The position numbers and the translations under genes were made by a program. From Temnothorax longispinosus (taxonomy: Eukaryota; Arthropoda; Insecta; Hymenoptera; Formicidae), in the NCBI RefSeq assembly GCF_030848805.1, contig NC_092368.1, positions 10,548,122-10,612,121 on the forward strand: a DNA stretch of 64,000 nucleotides, in the 5' to 3' direction. This document shows, piece after piece, positions 11,943-24,412 of this stretch. The notes under the pieces were generated by a model. That model was given only the letters and a program-made list of their open reading frames with translations, had not been told where the DNA came from and did not search any database. Position 1 is the first letter of the stretch, and each line of letters starts with the position of its first letter.

Positions 11943-13299
11943 ATGACTCGTAAGTCTTTTCCCTAGGCGCCAAACCACCATAGAAGCCTACAATGTTGCC
12001 ACGTCGGCAGAAAAAATTCAATGCACGACCTTTTTGTCCACACCTCGTGCAAGTGACACGCCCATAAAGTGACAAGAAAATATCCCATTTCGTCGAGCTC
12101 GTCGTTTTCTGTGCATTAAAATTACCATAACTGAAAAAAGTAAAAAAAAGCTACAAATTTTCAAAAGTAGAGAGTTCAAGCTTCAAAACTCTTTTTCTAG
12201 ATTTGGATTATCATTTCTTTAAAGAAAGTTACAACTTTTCAAAATTTGCTTATTTCTTTAGATAAATTTTCTTGGTCCCTTATGTATTTATAGTGTATAA
12301 TAAAGAAGATGATGTCTTTGATGTGAATAAAAAGAATAGTTAGAACAAAACAGAAAAAATCGCAAACTTGGGGAAAATAAATATAATAAAATTATGAAAA
12401 ATTTTAAAAATAATAAATAAATTGGAAAGACAGAAAAAATGAAATAAGAAACAAAACAGCTGCGTTTAGTAAAGAACCATATTATCACTTATGTCCATTT
12501 CTACCAATGCAGATTAACTTTAATTTCAGTTTAGTTTACTTATTATCCTTTTCCAATTCTTAAACTAAAAATAAGTAGGCAAGTAGAAATTTGCACATTG
12601 CTTCTTCATAGTTTTTAAATGTGCAAATTATAAATTTGAACATTACTTTCTCACAATTTTTAAATATGCAAATTATAACCCACAAAGCATAAAATATTCC
12701 ATGAATGTTCTATAAATATTCTTTAGAATATTTATGAATTTTTGATAAATGATCTATAAATGTGCAAAGAACGTGTAATGTCCCGCCTTGAATGTCCTTA
12801 AAAATTTCTGTAAATATTCTCGAATAATCTACAAATGTTTTATAAATATTTCCGCATATTCCATAATTTTTTTATATATGCAAAATATATTTATAGAACA
12901 TTTATAGATTATTTTAGGAATATTAAAAACGGGGTATCGCATATTCTGTATACATTTATAGAACAATTATAGAATATTTGTAAAACAATCCTGGAATATA
13001 GACATTTTTCTTAATATATTCGAGAATATTCACAAACATTTGTAGATTATTCGAGAATATTTATAGAACATTTAAAGCGGAATTATTTACATTCAAATGT
13101 TCTATGCACATTCTTAGAACAACTACAGATTATTCACAAATATTTAAAAAAATACTTATTTATAGGATATTCTATACTATATTTGTAAATATATTATTAA
13201 AGCACTGAAAAAGAACGTGAAATTTAATAACAAAAGTTGTAAGATTATATATTTATATTTATTTGAAGCTACAATTTTCTTATATTATTTTTTTTTAAT
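11943..13299. other. AT-rich interval with degenerate AGAATATTTATAGAACATTT motifs
   Basis: No gene seen. From about 12690 to 13180 the sequence is a degenerate array of words such as GAATATTTATAGAACATTT and CTATAAATATTC in both orientations, so it can fold on itself. TAGAAATTTGCACATTGCTT near 12585 resembles the GTGCAAATT palindromes of the 2-3.4 kb repeats. Confidence 0.45.
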
Positions 13300-13945
13300 T
13301 CTCCTCATCATCGGAGGCCATGAGAAGTTTCTCCTCCATCCCTCTTGTAACTTCTTCCTCCTCCGACCTTCCTGTACTCCTGTACACCTCTCTTCTCCCT
13401 TCCGCTCTCTCTCTCTCTATCTCTCCTCTCCACCGACTTATCCTCATGAATCTTTACCCCTATACTATTCCCTGCCCTTCTCCTCGCCTTCAACACCCGC
13501 CACTTCTCCTCCTCATCTCCCAGCTTCATATTGGTGAAGCCCTACCATAATCACCTCTCTCACCGTCACCCTAACCTTTAGCCCTTCCGCGAATAACTCC
13601 TTCACTTTCTCCCAATTCGACTCCTTGCCTCCCCATTTCTCCTCCTCGACCCTTAAAATTACATTCCTTTTCCTTAGTTTGTTCTCGTTCCTTTCACCTA
13701 CCCCCGCCCACCATTTCTTCTTCTCAGTCCCACTCTCCTCGTATTCCTCTCTCTTCGTTTTGCCTCCACTTTGTTCCATTCTTTCTACCTTTTTCTCCAA
13801 GCTCCTTACGTTCTCCTCCAGCTCCTCTATCCTCTCGTCTTTTTTCCTATCGTCCTCTTTCCTCTCCCTCAGCATCTTTCTTACTTTCTCCTCCACAATC
13901 CTTTCGACCGCCTCTGCTATTGTTCTCCCCTCGCGCTCCATCCTG
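13300..13945 (-). pseudogene. LINE ORF1 fragment
   Basis: Read on the minus strand from 13941: EREGRTIAEAVERIVEEK opens a long coiled-coil-like Glu/Lys/Arg heptad region, then RMEQSGGKTKREEYEES, RNVILRVEEEKWGG (RRM-like strand), EGLKVRVTVREVIMVG. Across a frameshift near 13530 follow EEKWRVLKARRRAG and HEDKSVERRDRERE. It is parallel to the 0.9-1.4 kb copy. At its 3' end a stretch of A lies on the minus strand (near 13290), consistent with a retroposed end. No EN/RT follows. Confidence 0.6.
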
Positions 13946-13950
13946 GAATC

Positions 13951-15823
13951 TGTAACAAGTGCGTTATTACTTTCCTCTCGAAGGATCCACCTTACGACGA
14001 TCCTGCGTTAAAATATCGCGCGAGCTTGCAAGCTCGCTCCCGATTGGTCGGCGCGCCCCTACGGAAAGGGGTGCCACATCGATTCCGCAATCGAGCGGAT
14101 TTAGCGAGACACTTTCTGGTCGTCCGTCGGCGAGGCCGAACACGAAAAGTTTCCTTAAGATTCACGATAGCCGCCCCGAGTCGGATATTCGTTTTGTCCA
14201 GCGACGACTTGGTACGAGGTGACGGCGAGGAGCCCTACGAGGAGGCATCGCATCGGTGAGGTTGCCCGCAAGTACTTAATACCGACATGTAACGCCACGA
14301 CGCCGCCCTCCGGTGCGCGCTCTCGTCCGGGATTACGTTTGTAATATCGCGACACGTACGGTTCCTTGAGACCGAGTATCGAATGGCGATCGACAGCGAG
14401 AGCGAAGGGCCTCGGGATTATATCGTGGCCGCGGAATCGCGATAACGACGTGATAACAAGCCTCTGGAGATCGCGATAGATTCGTTGGCGAAATCCGGTA
14501 ATGCGAGTCCGTTTTCGTGTAATGTCCGCGCTCGCGGTTGCGTCTCGCGCACACGGTGTTCACGGCGCGGCGTATCGAATTACCAAATATTGCGTAGGTC
14601 GGAATGTCGTCCGCGTCGGCACATCAATCGCGTCAACGTGCCGTTTATGTGGGCTAATTGCCTTCGGAGAGTGTTCGCGTAAGGATAGTTATGTTCGGAT
14701 GCGTTGTTTCGGCAGTGGCGTGTAAGAATTAGTCGTGCTGGCTGGAGAACGTTACTCGCGTGAATTACTCCATTCTCGCATCAGGCATTGCGTTCATGAT
14801 TGCGTGCCATTGTAGCTCGCGGTAATTCCGCATATTTTTCCTCGCGTTCGTTCCGTGTTTCGTGCTATGCCGAGTACCTCGGCGTATCATTCTTCGCGTT
14901 CGAAAGTCACGGGAGACCATGTACCGAATTCGATCAGAATGACTTGCGTTGACTTTAGTTATTACGTGCGTTAGATTAAGTCCGTATTTTCGCGTTAGTT
15001 ATAAGATTTCGCGTCTCCTGGCGATCGCGCCGGAATTTTTCTCGCGTTATTGCGTTGCGTACGGTCCTCATTACGTTGAGCCGCGGCTTACACCACGATT
15101 CCACTGGCGTTAGGCTTAAGATAATTGGCGACAGAATTCTCGTGCAATTCTATACGTTGCGTTCACGCGCTCCGAGCGTGACGTCCCGTCCTCTCGCGAT
15201 CTTTTCTGCGAGACCATATGTTCTATTTCCGTGATTGTTCCGCGTTTACTGTCGATGTTCCATATTAATTATAAGTTTCATCCTAGTGTATTTCTCTAAT
15301 CTAATCGCAGCGCATTCCGCGCGTTTACTATATGATAACGTAATACTCCGTTCATTTCCGGCGTCCGCGCTATCATTATTTTGTTGTTTCATTTCTGACG
15401 CTCGCGTGATTAATTATTTGATTTATTCGATTGACTGAAGCCGAATTGGCATGTGTTATTTCACCCGCGAATTACTAAAGAATAAATGTTATTTTTGAAT
15501 TGTTAATCGCTTGAGTTCGTGACCTTATTTATTGTGTGTCACCCCGCCGGATATCGCGCCGCCCTTCATCACCCCCGCCCCAGCCCTTAGGTCGAGCTAG
15601 CCGATTCCTCGCACATCCGCACGTTTCGTCTCGCGTCTCGTCTCGGTTTTCTTTCGCGATTTCGCGGACGCGGATTCACGCGTCTGGCGCCCAACAGCAA
15701 AATCGTTTCGCGAAGTGTCAGAGGTGCGAGGAAATCGTCGGAGAGGCCTGTCACCTTCCTCTCCGTTTCCCCTTTTGATCCGGCACACGTCCCGGCGCGG
15801 TCCGGGAGTGCAAAAAGCCGTGA
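13951..15823 (+). repeat. Long LTR-like unit, copy 1
   Basis: GC-rich block of about 1.9 kb. It can be read as starting TGTAACAAG (13951) and ending CCGTGACA (15818-15823), with AATAAA near 15480, GTGTCACCCCGCCGG at about 15536 and GCGTCTGGCGCCCAAC at 15680-15695. From 14291 on it is highly similar, in reverse orientation, to 62466-64000. The open frames are not conserved between the copies, so it is non-coding. The TG start is inferred only; no matching target duplication was found. Confidence 0.55.
15680..15695 (+). other. tRNA-Lys-type primer-binding-site-like motif
   Basis: GCGTCTGGCGCCCAAC contains TGGCGCCCAAC, which matches the complement of the 3' end of tRNA-Lys(CUU) over 11 bases. 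The same 16 bases occur at 36154-36169, and with one change at 62596-62611 on the other strand. It lies about 200 bp past the AATAAA in both unit types. Confidence 0.45.
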
Positions 15824-16008
15824 CAATTATGCAATTATTATTGTAGCGTTGCAGTTCCGCTGCACGTGGCAGCGTCTTCGCAGTCGTCACAAAGCGCGGG
15901 TTGCCCAAACGGGCCGGGATTATCGAGCGGGAGATCGAGCGTATCGAAATCTCCAAGGGGCCATATTAGATTTTAAGAATTAGTATTAATCCTGCGTTTA
16001 ATATTTTA
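15824..16008. other. Spacer between two LTR-like units
   Basis: Short unannotated stretch, GC-rich first and AT-rich before 16009. No repeat partner found. Confidence 0.5.
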
Positions 16009-16760
16009 TGTGACGGCGCCTCACTGGTCGAAGAGGAGGACGCCTATGGCAGGGCTCGGCTGTCGACGATGGATTCTGGGACGACGATCAAACGGAGCCA
16101 CTCGGTAGAGGCGCAGGCCGGAGGAACACCGCGTGAGGCGGCGGGAGGTGCGGGCGCCGGGAAATTTTGCACTCGAGCCAAGCGACGGCGGCGAAGGGCG
16201 GCCGATAGAGCTGTCGCGAGGGCGCTCGGCGCCCCGGGAGTAGAGCACGGCAAAGGGCAAAGACCGGCCAAAGCCTGGAGCCAGAGAGAAACCTGAGAGC
16301 TGCCATCCGGCTTCGGGGGACGTCTGTCCTAATAATCTGCCCTCTGAGAAAGTGGACGTCAACTACGGCGATACGCTCGGTAACGATCAGAAAGGACTCG
16401 GGTAACGATACATGGGTTCGTATCCATGCTATGGTTCGTGTCCGAACTACTCAGATGGAGGGGATATGCTGGTCGCGCAAGCCCCTTCTCTGTCCGTGTA
16501 CGCTGGCAAGTTTCGAGCGGGGAGAGAAGGGCAGACATACGATCTGCTGTCTCTCTTGAGCTGTGACGTTGCTGCTTTGCACGGGCCGGCTATATACCAC
16601 GATGCCAGCACGCATTTCGGGTATCGCGTCTCGTGTCTTGCCGAGTGCCGAGTCTCGAGTTGGCAAATCGACGATGCGCTATACCCGCTATATACGTTAC
16701 ATTTGCTTGTATACAAATTTTAATTTTTATATTTATAATTAAATAAATAAATATATATAT
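16009..16760 (+). repeat. Dispersed LTR-like repeat, copy 1
   Basis: Starts TGTGACGGCGCCTCACTGG (16009) and ends in AT-rich sequence. An inverted copy lies at 33706-34290. Shared landmarks are GAGAAAGTGGACGTCAACTA, GGTTCGTGTCCGAACTACTC, GGCAGACATA, GCCGAGTGCCGAGTC, GAGTTGGCAAATCGACGATG and GCTATA. The first 320 bp are GC-rich with open frames in several phases that are not conserved in the other copy. Solo LTR or LTR end is the best guess. Confidence 0.55.
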
Positions 16761-17146
16761 ATATGTATATACATTTGAAATTTATAAATATATAAAGATT
16801 GCAAATATAATTAATTAAATAAATATTTATAAACATAAAAACTAAAATTCGTAAATGTTATGTATAGAAATCACCGTTCTATGCTTCTCTATCTAAAAAA
16901 GTCTTACATTAAAAACCTTTACTTTAGCATAATAAATTTTAAATTTAATATTTAAATGCATACCAATAATTATATTATTAATTATATTAAGAAAAGAAAT
17001 GGGGTAGTTTATAATGTTTCTTGCACTCTTATTAAATTTATTTTACCTATCCATGTTTAAACGGCCAAATTACGAGCAACAACAGAAGGATAATTGGATA
17101 AAAATAAAAACACTTTCTTAAATAAACAATACACATGGGTAACAGT
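16761..17146. other. AT-rich interval, no gene seen
   Basis: Short AT-rich stretch with no repeat partner found in this window. Confidence 0.5.
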
Positions 17147-18190
17147 GAGTTCTATTATAATTTTCGTATAGTTCTGAACGTGTTCTAACGTTTTCTAAAG
17201 AGTTCTGACGATAAGCATTATTTATTCATATTTTAAATAATTTTTATCGCCCAAGAAAGACGCATTTACGGGTATATGGGTGAGATGCTGTAGAAAATCT
17301 CGGAGTTCTGGCTTATATAAAATATTTTTTGTACAATTCTAAGCATACTAAGACAATTTCTAAAGAGTTCCGGGCATTGGCAATGTTTTATAATTTTTGA
17401 ATAAATTAATAACGCACGAAAGTCAGGAATTTATCGAGAATAGGGTCTTTCTCGAGCGATAAGAATTATGTAAAAAATGAATAAATAATGCTTATTGCCA
17501 GAATAAAATGGGACAACGTTAGAACACGTTCAGAACTACACGAGAATTATAACAGAACTCACAGAACTGTCGAAATACGGCCAGCGTCTCACCTTATTTT
17601 CGATAAATTCCTGATTTTTGAGCGGTATTAATTTATTTAAAAATTATACAACGTAGCTAGTGTTTGCTAAAGTTAATAAACATATATATACAACGTAGCT
17701 AGTGTTTGCTAAAGTTAATAAACATATACATACAACGTAGCTAGTGGCGGGAACTCTTTAGAAAATGCTTTAATATGCTCAGAACTATACGAAAAATATT
17801 TTATATAAGCCAAAACTCCGAGATTTCGCACAGCGTCTTATCTTCTTCTGTCATGATTACTTTTCGGTTAATATTAATTTTTTTAAATATAACACAAAGA
17901 TTCTAACGCTCGGAACTCTTTAGAAAATGTTTCAATATGCTCAAAACTACTCGAAAAATATTTTACATAAACCGGAACTCCGAGATTTCAACTGGCGTCT
18001 CAACTCGGTATACTCGTTGCATTGTAATTTTTTTTTAGTACCTTATAATCAATTTTTTTGCTTTTATATGGTAGAACTCTTTATAGAACTGTAATAGAAC
18101 TATAGATCTTGCAAAATCTGATGAGATACAGTGGTGGAACTTGTGTAGGACAAAGTGAGACGCTGCGTGAACCTAGCGTCTCAGTTTGTA
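17147..18190. repeat. Interleaved foldback region
   Basis: Two overlapping inverted pairs. Pair 1: 17147-17240 (GTGAGTTCTATTATAATTTT, GTTCTGAACGTGTTCTAACG) against about 17470-17562. Pair 2: about 17279-17376 (AAATCTCGGAGTTCTGGCTT, TTTCTAAAGAGTTCCGGGC) against 17747-17841. A second version of the right arm of pair 2 follows at about 17908-18005. A 42-bp unit (CAACGTAGCTAGTGTTTGCT...) is tandemly repeated near 17645-17740. GAGACGCT...AGCGTCTC near 18155-18180 makes a hairpin. No coding signal. Confidence 0.65.
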
Positions 18191-18191
18191 C

Positions 18192-18310
18192 TAGGGCTCT
18201 GATTTTATTCCGTTTTTCGAATAAACGTTTAAACGTGAAACGTTTATCCGTTTACATTTTCTTCCAGAAAATGTTTACGTTTAAACGCTTAGTAAACGTT
18301 TAGTAAACAT
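18192..18310. repeat. Subterminal AAACGTTT-type motif cluster, left
   Basis: CGTTTAAACG, AAACGTTTATCC, GTTTACGTTTAAACG and AGTAAACGTTTAGTAAAC occur within about 100 bp next to a TAGGGCTC end. The matching cluster is at 28095-28262. Subterminal repeats of this kind are usual transposase binding sites in hAT elements; that role here is inferred. Confidence 0.5.
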
Positions 18311-18964
18311 CACTGAGAAAATTATACATTGTTATTTCGTGCGTGCATGCGTACGTACGAACGTGCGTGCATGCGCTCGCTCTCACTCGCGGATGTCGTC
18401 GATGATGCGAGCACGCGTGACAAAAACTTGTCGAACTGTGTCGTTCCCTCGTGCTTTTGTCTGCCCTTATTTGCTCCCTCCCCCCTCCCCCGCGTCAAAA
18501 TTAGGGCTCGCTATTATTTAAACAAAAGCTCATTTACTCGTATATTTAGTAAGTACATTGATTTATGAGTAGAAGAGAGTGTTTTACAAATTTAACTATT
18601 ATTTATATGCTTTATTTCATTTTAAGTCAAAATTGCATCCAAATCTGAACAAAAGAATACTTTTTTATACCGTTTTTGTTTAACAGTGCGTCATATTAAC
18701 AACAATATGTAGTAACAATAATCTAAAAACAATCACTAATTGTGATTTACAATAAACTGTCTATACACACTAAATATTTTTAATATATTCCAATATAACA
18801 AACACAATACATCTTTCATCGTCCAGTATCAAAAAAAAAAAGATTCTTAATGAATAATACATCTAATTATTATTAATGAATAATAAGATAACAAATGTTA
18901 ACACAACTATATAAAAAAGAAAGAGGTTCTTAATATAATTTTGATAGGATCATATATAATCCTT

Positions 18965-20718
18965 TCATGTATACACAGATTTGTTCTGGTAAAAAAATAC
19001 AAGCATGTTTACATTTTCAGGAGACAAACAATTCCGTTTTGGGGTAACAATATTTCCAGCTGTAGAAAAAGTACGCTCCGCACTCGCCGATGTCGCAGGA
19101 ATACTTAAATATTTTCTAGCTAAAATGGCTAATGCTGGAAATTTATTGGCTCGTGTTTTCCACCACTCTAAATAATCTAAATCAAATCGCAGTTGTGGCT
19201 CCGTAAGATAAGCTTGAAGTTGAGATTCCACATCATTAACACAATGCATTGGCTGATAAAATAAAAACTCTAAAGCAGTTTTGTGTACAGTTTTTCCTAG
19301 GTCATCTTTTGCATTAGGTACTGTGTTTATTGGTACTGTATCCAAGAAACTGCGGACATGTTCTTTTACTTTTTGCCTTGTCTCAGCTAATTCGTCTTCT
19401 AAATTCTTGGATCGAGGATCCAAGAATGAGGCAGTAAGTCGTGCGCTTACGTTGGAGAAATTGTTCCATTCGGCGAGCTTAAAGCGGTTCTGCAATTCTG
19501 TGGAGACAAATTTTTTAAACGTAGCTGCTAGATCCGAATCTTCAGAAACTAATTGCATATGATAATAAATTATTTTCCAAAGTAATGGACGCACTATAGA
19601 AGCAGGAGAGTAGTTGTCTCCACAAAAAACAGTTGTGGCCATTTGTAATGGTCTCAACAGATTTACTAATTCTTCCATCTTCGTCCATTGTTCCTCCATT
19701 ATTTCAAGTTTTTTAGCTATAGAAAAAGTAGTCACATTCCTATCAGCTAAAACATTTGATATGGGCAAACGGTTTGCAATAAGTTTTTCCAGCATCTCAA
19801 ATGTGGAATTCCATCTTGTTTTGACACTCTGAATTAATTTTGATGGTTTTATATTTAGTTGTGCTTGCTTTGATTGCAAAGTTGTGGTAGCTACGGTTGA
19901 ATGGCGAAAATGTCCCACTACTTTTCCAGCCTTCTGACAAATCTCTTGTATTTCTGGATATGCTAGAGCTTTATTTACGACAAGCTGTAGAGTATGAGCT
20001 GCACAAGTAAGACCGTCTTGCTCTTGAATTTCAATCATATCACGCACTGCATTCACAACATTAGCCGCATTGTCAGTCACTACCGCTGATACTTTTTTAG
20101 AAATTTCCCATTTCGTAAAAATTTTGCTTATAGCCTCGGAAAGGTTCGTTGCTGTGTGTCGCTCTATCATCAGCTGGGTCGAAAGGGTATACCATTTAGA
20201 TTTCCACTTATCATCTAGTAAATGTACTGTCATAGTAAGGTATGAGTGTTGTGCTAATGATTTCCAGCAGTCAGAAGTGCACGCCACAGTAGATACAACC
20301 CTCAATTCTTCACGAATTTTGTCCTTAACTTCAGTATACAAATTATTTAATCTTTTTTTTAAGTACTTTCTTTGCAAATTTTGGCTCAATAACAGACATA
20401 AAATTAATAAAACCAGAACATGAGACGAATGATAGAGGAAGTTGAGTCGTAGCAATCATCTTTGTTAAACTTTGATCGATGATTTCTGACCTTTCGGCAC
20501 TACATGAACGTCCATTCTTGTAAATGCTCGTAGGACGTCGATGACGCTTCCTACAATTTTGTGTTGAAAATTCTTTATTTGACAACATGGATGAACATGG
20601 AGTGGCTGAAGATGATGATGGTGTTGAGGAATTAAGTACTAATAGATTCTCCTCTAATTTTCTGTCTTTATCTGAATTATCCATGTTTTCCTCATCCACA
20701 TCCTCATCGTGTGATAGT
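18965..20718 (-). pseudogene. hAT transposase, main exon
   Basis: The exon starts just inside a TTTTTAG acceptor (minus strand, 20718). The N-terminal part carries LTKMIATTQLPLSFV and GFINFMSVIEPKFAKK, the conserved hAT lead-in. A 1-nt frameshift in the A/T run near 20350-20360 separates it from the rest. After it come TSDCWKS, VTDNAANVVNAV (catalytic Asp context), CAAHTLQLVVNK, SVKTRWNST and the C-terminal dimerisation region DLDYLEWWKTRANKFPALA / YLSIPATSASAERTFS. The length (about 580 codons after the BED exon) is normal for a ZBED-type hAT. Apart from the frameshift the frame is open, so the copy decayed recently. It cuts and pastes hAT DNA in the nucleus. Confidence 0.85.
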
Positions 20719-20997
20719 CTAAAAATGAGAAAACATTATAGCGGGGTTTAACGCCGTGACACATATGGACAAGTGCGCTTTTTAATATAAGAAAATACGG
20801 TAATGTTTTACATTAAATATACGAGCAAGTGACTCATAAGCGGCAAGACCAACCATACACAGAAGGAACAGTTGTTAAAATATATAAAAAATTTATGCAA
20901 AATACAAATCTAAAAATAGTTTTATTGGATCAATAAAATTATTTCCCAGTTTATTTTACTATAGTTTGTCAAAACACATATCAAAGCATTTTGATAC

Positions 20998-21283
20998 TGT
21001 TGGAATGTGGGAGTTGACACAGTGTTTATTATTATATTTTGTTTATTCACTCAATATACAAAAAATACAGCGAGATGTTTCTCTTAGAATCGGATATTGC
21101 ACGAGCACGTGAACAGGTGAACCGGGCAGTTACGAGCTTAGCGAACGTGTGTGTTGTAGAAACGGAGTGAAAAGAAAACGAGAGAATATATGTATATAGT
21201 ACATAGTGGATAAGGAAGATTCCGTTACATTAGACCGGCGATAAAGCGTTCGCATTGAAAGCTAAGTTTTAGCATTCTTAACA
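20998..21283 (-). repeat. Copia 3' LTR
   Basis: 286 bp, TG...CA on the minus strand. It differs from the other LTR at about four positions. Confidence 0.95.
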
Positions 21284-21330
21284 CGCCTCCTCAATGTGCA
21301 TGCTATGTCGACGGATTATCTTCTATCATC

Positions 21331-24300
21331 TCAAGCCCCAAATCCCTGGTACATCTCTCGTGACTGACGCGCGGTCGGTGACGCCTTGGTGAGCACGTCG
21401 GCGACCATCTGATCGGTTGGCACATGATGCAGTTTTACAATGCCCCCTTGAACAGCGTCCCGGGTGAAGTGGTATCGTATGTCAATATGTTTCAGACGTG
21501 TATGCGATACCGGATCATTTGCCAAGTACTGAGCTCCGCGATCGTCGATGCAGATCGTTAGATCAGCCAATTCGTCCAACTTTATTTCCATAAGAAGGCT
21601 CCGAAGATGCAGTGCTTCCTTGACTGCCTCTGATAAGCTCACATACTCAGCCTCTGTGGAAGACAATGCAACAGAACGTTGCTTTTGTGATTTCCATGTT
21701 ACTGCGGCCCCGCTCATAAGAAAAGCGTAACCGCTGTATGATTTTCGGCCCACAAGGTCGCCCCCCCCAGTCTGCATCGGAATATCCAAGAAGGGGTAGA
21801 TCTGTTGATGTGTACACCAAACCCATCCGAACTGTACCCGCCAGGTAGCGTAGGACCCGCTTTGCCGCCATCCAGTGACTCTTCTCGGGTGCAGTCGTGA
21901 ACTGGGCAAGTCTCGACACCGCATTGGCGATATCCGGACGCGTTGCGACGGCCAGATATAACAATGCGCCAATAAGCTCGCGATAAAGCCAGTCTTCTAT
22001 ATTCGTCGATTCCGCTGTCTGCATCTGTCTGATACTAAGCTCCGCTGGCGTGGCGACAGGGTTGCAGTTTTCCATTCCGAATCGACGAAGTATATCCAAA
22101 ATATATCCGCTCTGGGTGAGCGTTATCGTGTCCTCGTGTTGATTTATCTCGAGTCCCAAGCAGAATTCTGCCAAGCCGAGGTCCTTGATGTCGAAATCCT
22201 CCTTCAGACCGCGCTTGATCTCTGCTATCCACTTTAAATCCCGTGATGCGATTAGAACATCATCTACGTATATGAGTAACAGGAGAATTTCGGCACCACG
22301 ATGTGCCACGTACAGGCATGGATCTCCCTTCGTCGGGCTGAGCTTAAGGCTTTCCAGTTTTGCGCCCAACGTTGAGTACCACTGGCGCCCTGATTGGCGT
22401 AGCCCGTAGAGTGCTTTATTTAGCTTACAGGCGTTTCCTCCAGCGCGCAGAGACTTAAGCATTTCGTTTGCTTTGAGTCTGATGGCCGAATCTTCTTCTT
22501 TGGTTGAAGCTATTTTCTCGAGCGCTTCCTCAAATCCCTCTGGGATCTCCATGATAACCTCCTTGTCTAATTGAGCGTTTAGGTACGCCGTCACCACGTC
22601 GATTTGATGCACCTTGAGCCCATATTGCACGGCAATAGCCATCAGTAGTCGTATGGTCTCGAGGCGTGCTACTGGTGCAAAGGTCTGGTAGTAATCTACA
22701 CCGTACTTTTGGCTGTATCCCTTGGCAACAATGCGCGCCTTGCGACGTTGAATAGAGCCGTCCGGCCCGTACTTGTTGGTCAAAACCAATCGACTACCGA
22801 CAATGTGTTGTCCTTTCTTGTTTGTAACGATCTCCAGCGTATCGTTTTTGAGAAGACTCCTGACTTCAGCTATGATAGCCTGATCCCATTCGTCCTTCTC
22901 CTTCGAATCCATGGCCTCTGGGACGGAGACTTCAGCTGCTGCAGCGAAAACGTCATCCTCAAGTTCATCGTTAAGAATCCCGGTCGGGATCTCCAACTCG
23001 TTTGTCTCAGTGCCATGTGGAGACTGGTACAGCTTCCTCGGTCGACCACGACTCCCGGTGCGAAGAATTCTCGGTCTGCCTCGTCCTCGGGGTGCATTTC
23101 TCACATCCCCAGGTAAGTGTCTAACTCCCATCATCGTGGGAGTAGCGGGATTGGCAGTCGTAAACTCGACATCCATAGTTGGAGTATCGTCATCGTCCGA
23201 CCCCACGATACGCCCTTGATCCGGCTCCTGCAAGAAGTCAAATTCATTTGAATCTTCGGAAGCTTCAAGTGTTTTCTCCAGGAATTTAACGTCTCTGGCA
23301 ACAACAATCTTCCTAGAATCGGGCAACCAAACTCGATAACCCTTTGACTCCCGAGGATAGCCTATAAAAATGCCTTTATTTGATCTTGCCTCAAATTTGT
23401 CCTTACTCGTGTCCTTGTTCAGGACGTAAACAGTAGATGCAAAAATTTTCATGTGATTCAGTCTGGGTGGTTCTCCTGTCCATATTTCGTATGGCGTTGT
23501 ACCTTCCAAGGTGCTAGTTGGGCAACGATTACGTATGTAACACGCCGTCGCCACTGCTTCGGCCCAAAAAGTAGGTGGCAGGCCAGACTGCAGCAAGAGA
23601 CACCTCGCCATGTCGAGAAGAGTGCGGTTCATCCGTTCCGCAACTCCATTTTGCTGGGGTGTTCGCGGGACGGTTAACCTTCTCTTAATTCCGCAATCTG
23701 CAAGTAAGGCGTCGAAATCTTGATTACAGTATTCTCTGCCATTGTCGGATTGAAGACTCTTGATGCTTCTTCCCGTCTGCTTTTCCACATGAGCCTTGTA
23801 CATCTTGAAAGCCTCGAGAACGCCGCTTTTCTGGCTCAAGAGATAAACCTCACACCATCTGGACGAATCATCCACGAAGGTGGCAAAGAATCTCGCCCCA
23901 TTCTTCGAGTTGACGCGTGTTGGGCCTACGACATCAGAGTGGACTATTTTTAGTAGCTCGGTGCACGGAGGAGTGCCTCTGGAAAACGGTAAAGTCGTCA
24001 TCTTCCCTCTGTGGCAAATCTCACACTCCAATACATCCTCTTGATTTCCAGCGACGGCATCTGGCCCGACGACCTTTCCAACGACGTTGATTAAATCCTT
24101 GACGTTTAGGTGGCCAAGACACTCATGCCACTTCTTCAATTCCAAAAATCCTGTCTCCGGCGTAGCCATTGCACACTCTGCGTCCTCGCGTATGTAATAT
24201 AAATCGCCTTTTCGATCCGCGGTAAGCTTGACTTGACCCTGACGGTCAGTAACAACGGCGGAATCATCCTTGAACACGACCTTGTGTCCTTTGTCCGTGA

Positions 24301-24412
24301 TTTTCGCTACCGAGATCAAATTTGTCCTCAAATCGGGAACAAAAAGCGTATTATTAAATTCGATTAATCGTGGAGACGTGTTACTGTTACTGACAATCTT
24401 ACCGCACCGCAT
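21331..24412 (-). pseudogene. Copia pol: integrase, reverse transcriptase, RNase H
   Basis: Integrase: zinc region WHECLGH...CEICHRGK; catalytic residues in VHSDVVGP, LQSDNGREY and PQQNGVAERMNRTL. RT: APVARLETIRLL, QIDVVTAYLNA (Asp), LLIYVDDVLIAS (YVDD). RNase H: GYSDADWGG, ALSSTEAEYVSLSEA, IDDRGAQYLANDP. A frameshift in a run of eight C at about 21761-21768 separates YSDADWGG from DLVGRKSYSGYAFLMSG. With the gag/pol shift, two small lesions disable an otherwise full-length polyprotein; sequencing error in the homopolymer is an alternative for the second. Confidence 0.9.

Noticed and set aside
13951..15823. Host gene in the GC-rich 14-15.8 kb block
   Set aside because: Repeated at 62.5-64 kb without a shared open frame or splice pattern.
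16021..16362. Overlapping 70-110-codon frames on both strands in GC-rich DNA
   Set aside because: GC-rich, few stops by chance; frames are not kept in the inverted copy at 33.7-34.3 kb.
24364..24412. Programmed ribosomal frameshift between Copia gag and pol
   Set aside because: No convincing slippery heptamer plus structure seen, and Copia elements usually use one frame; a mutation is simpler.
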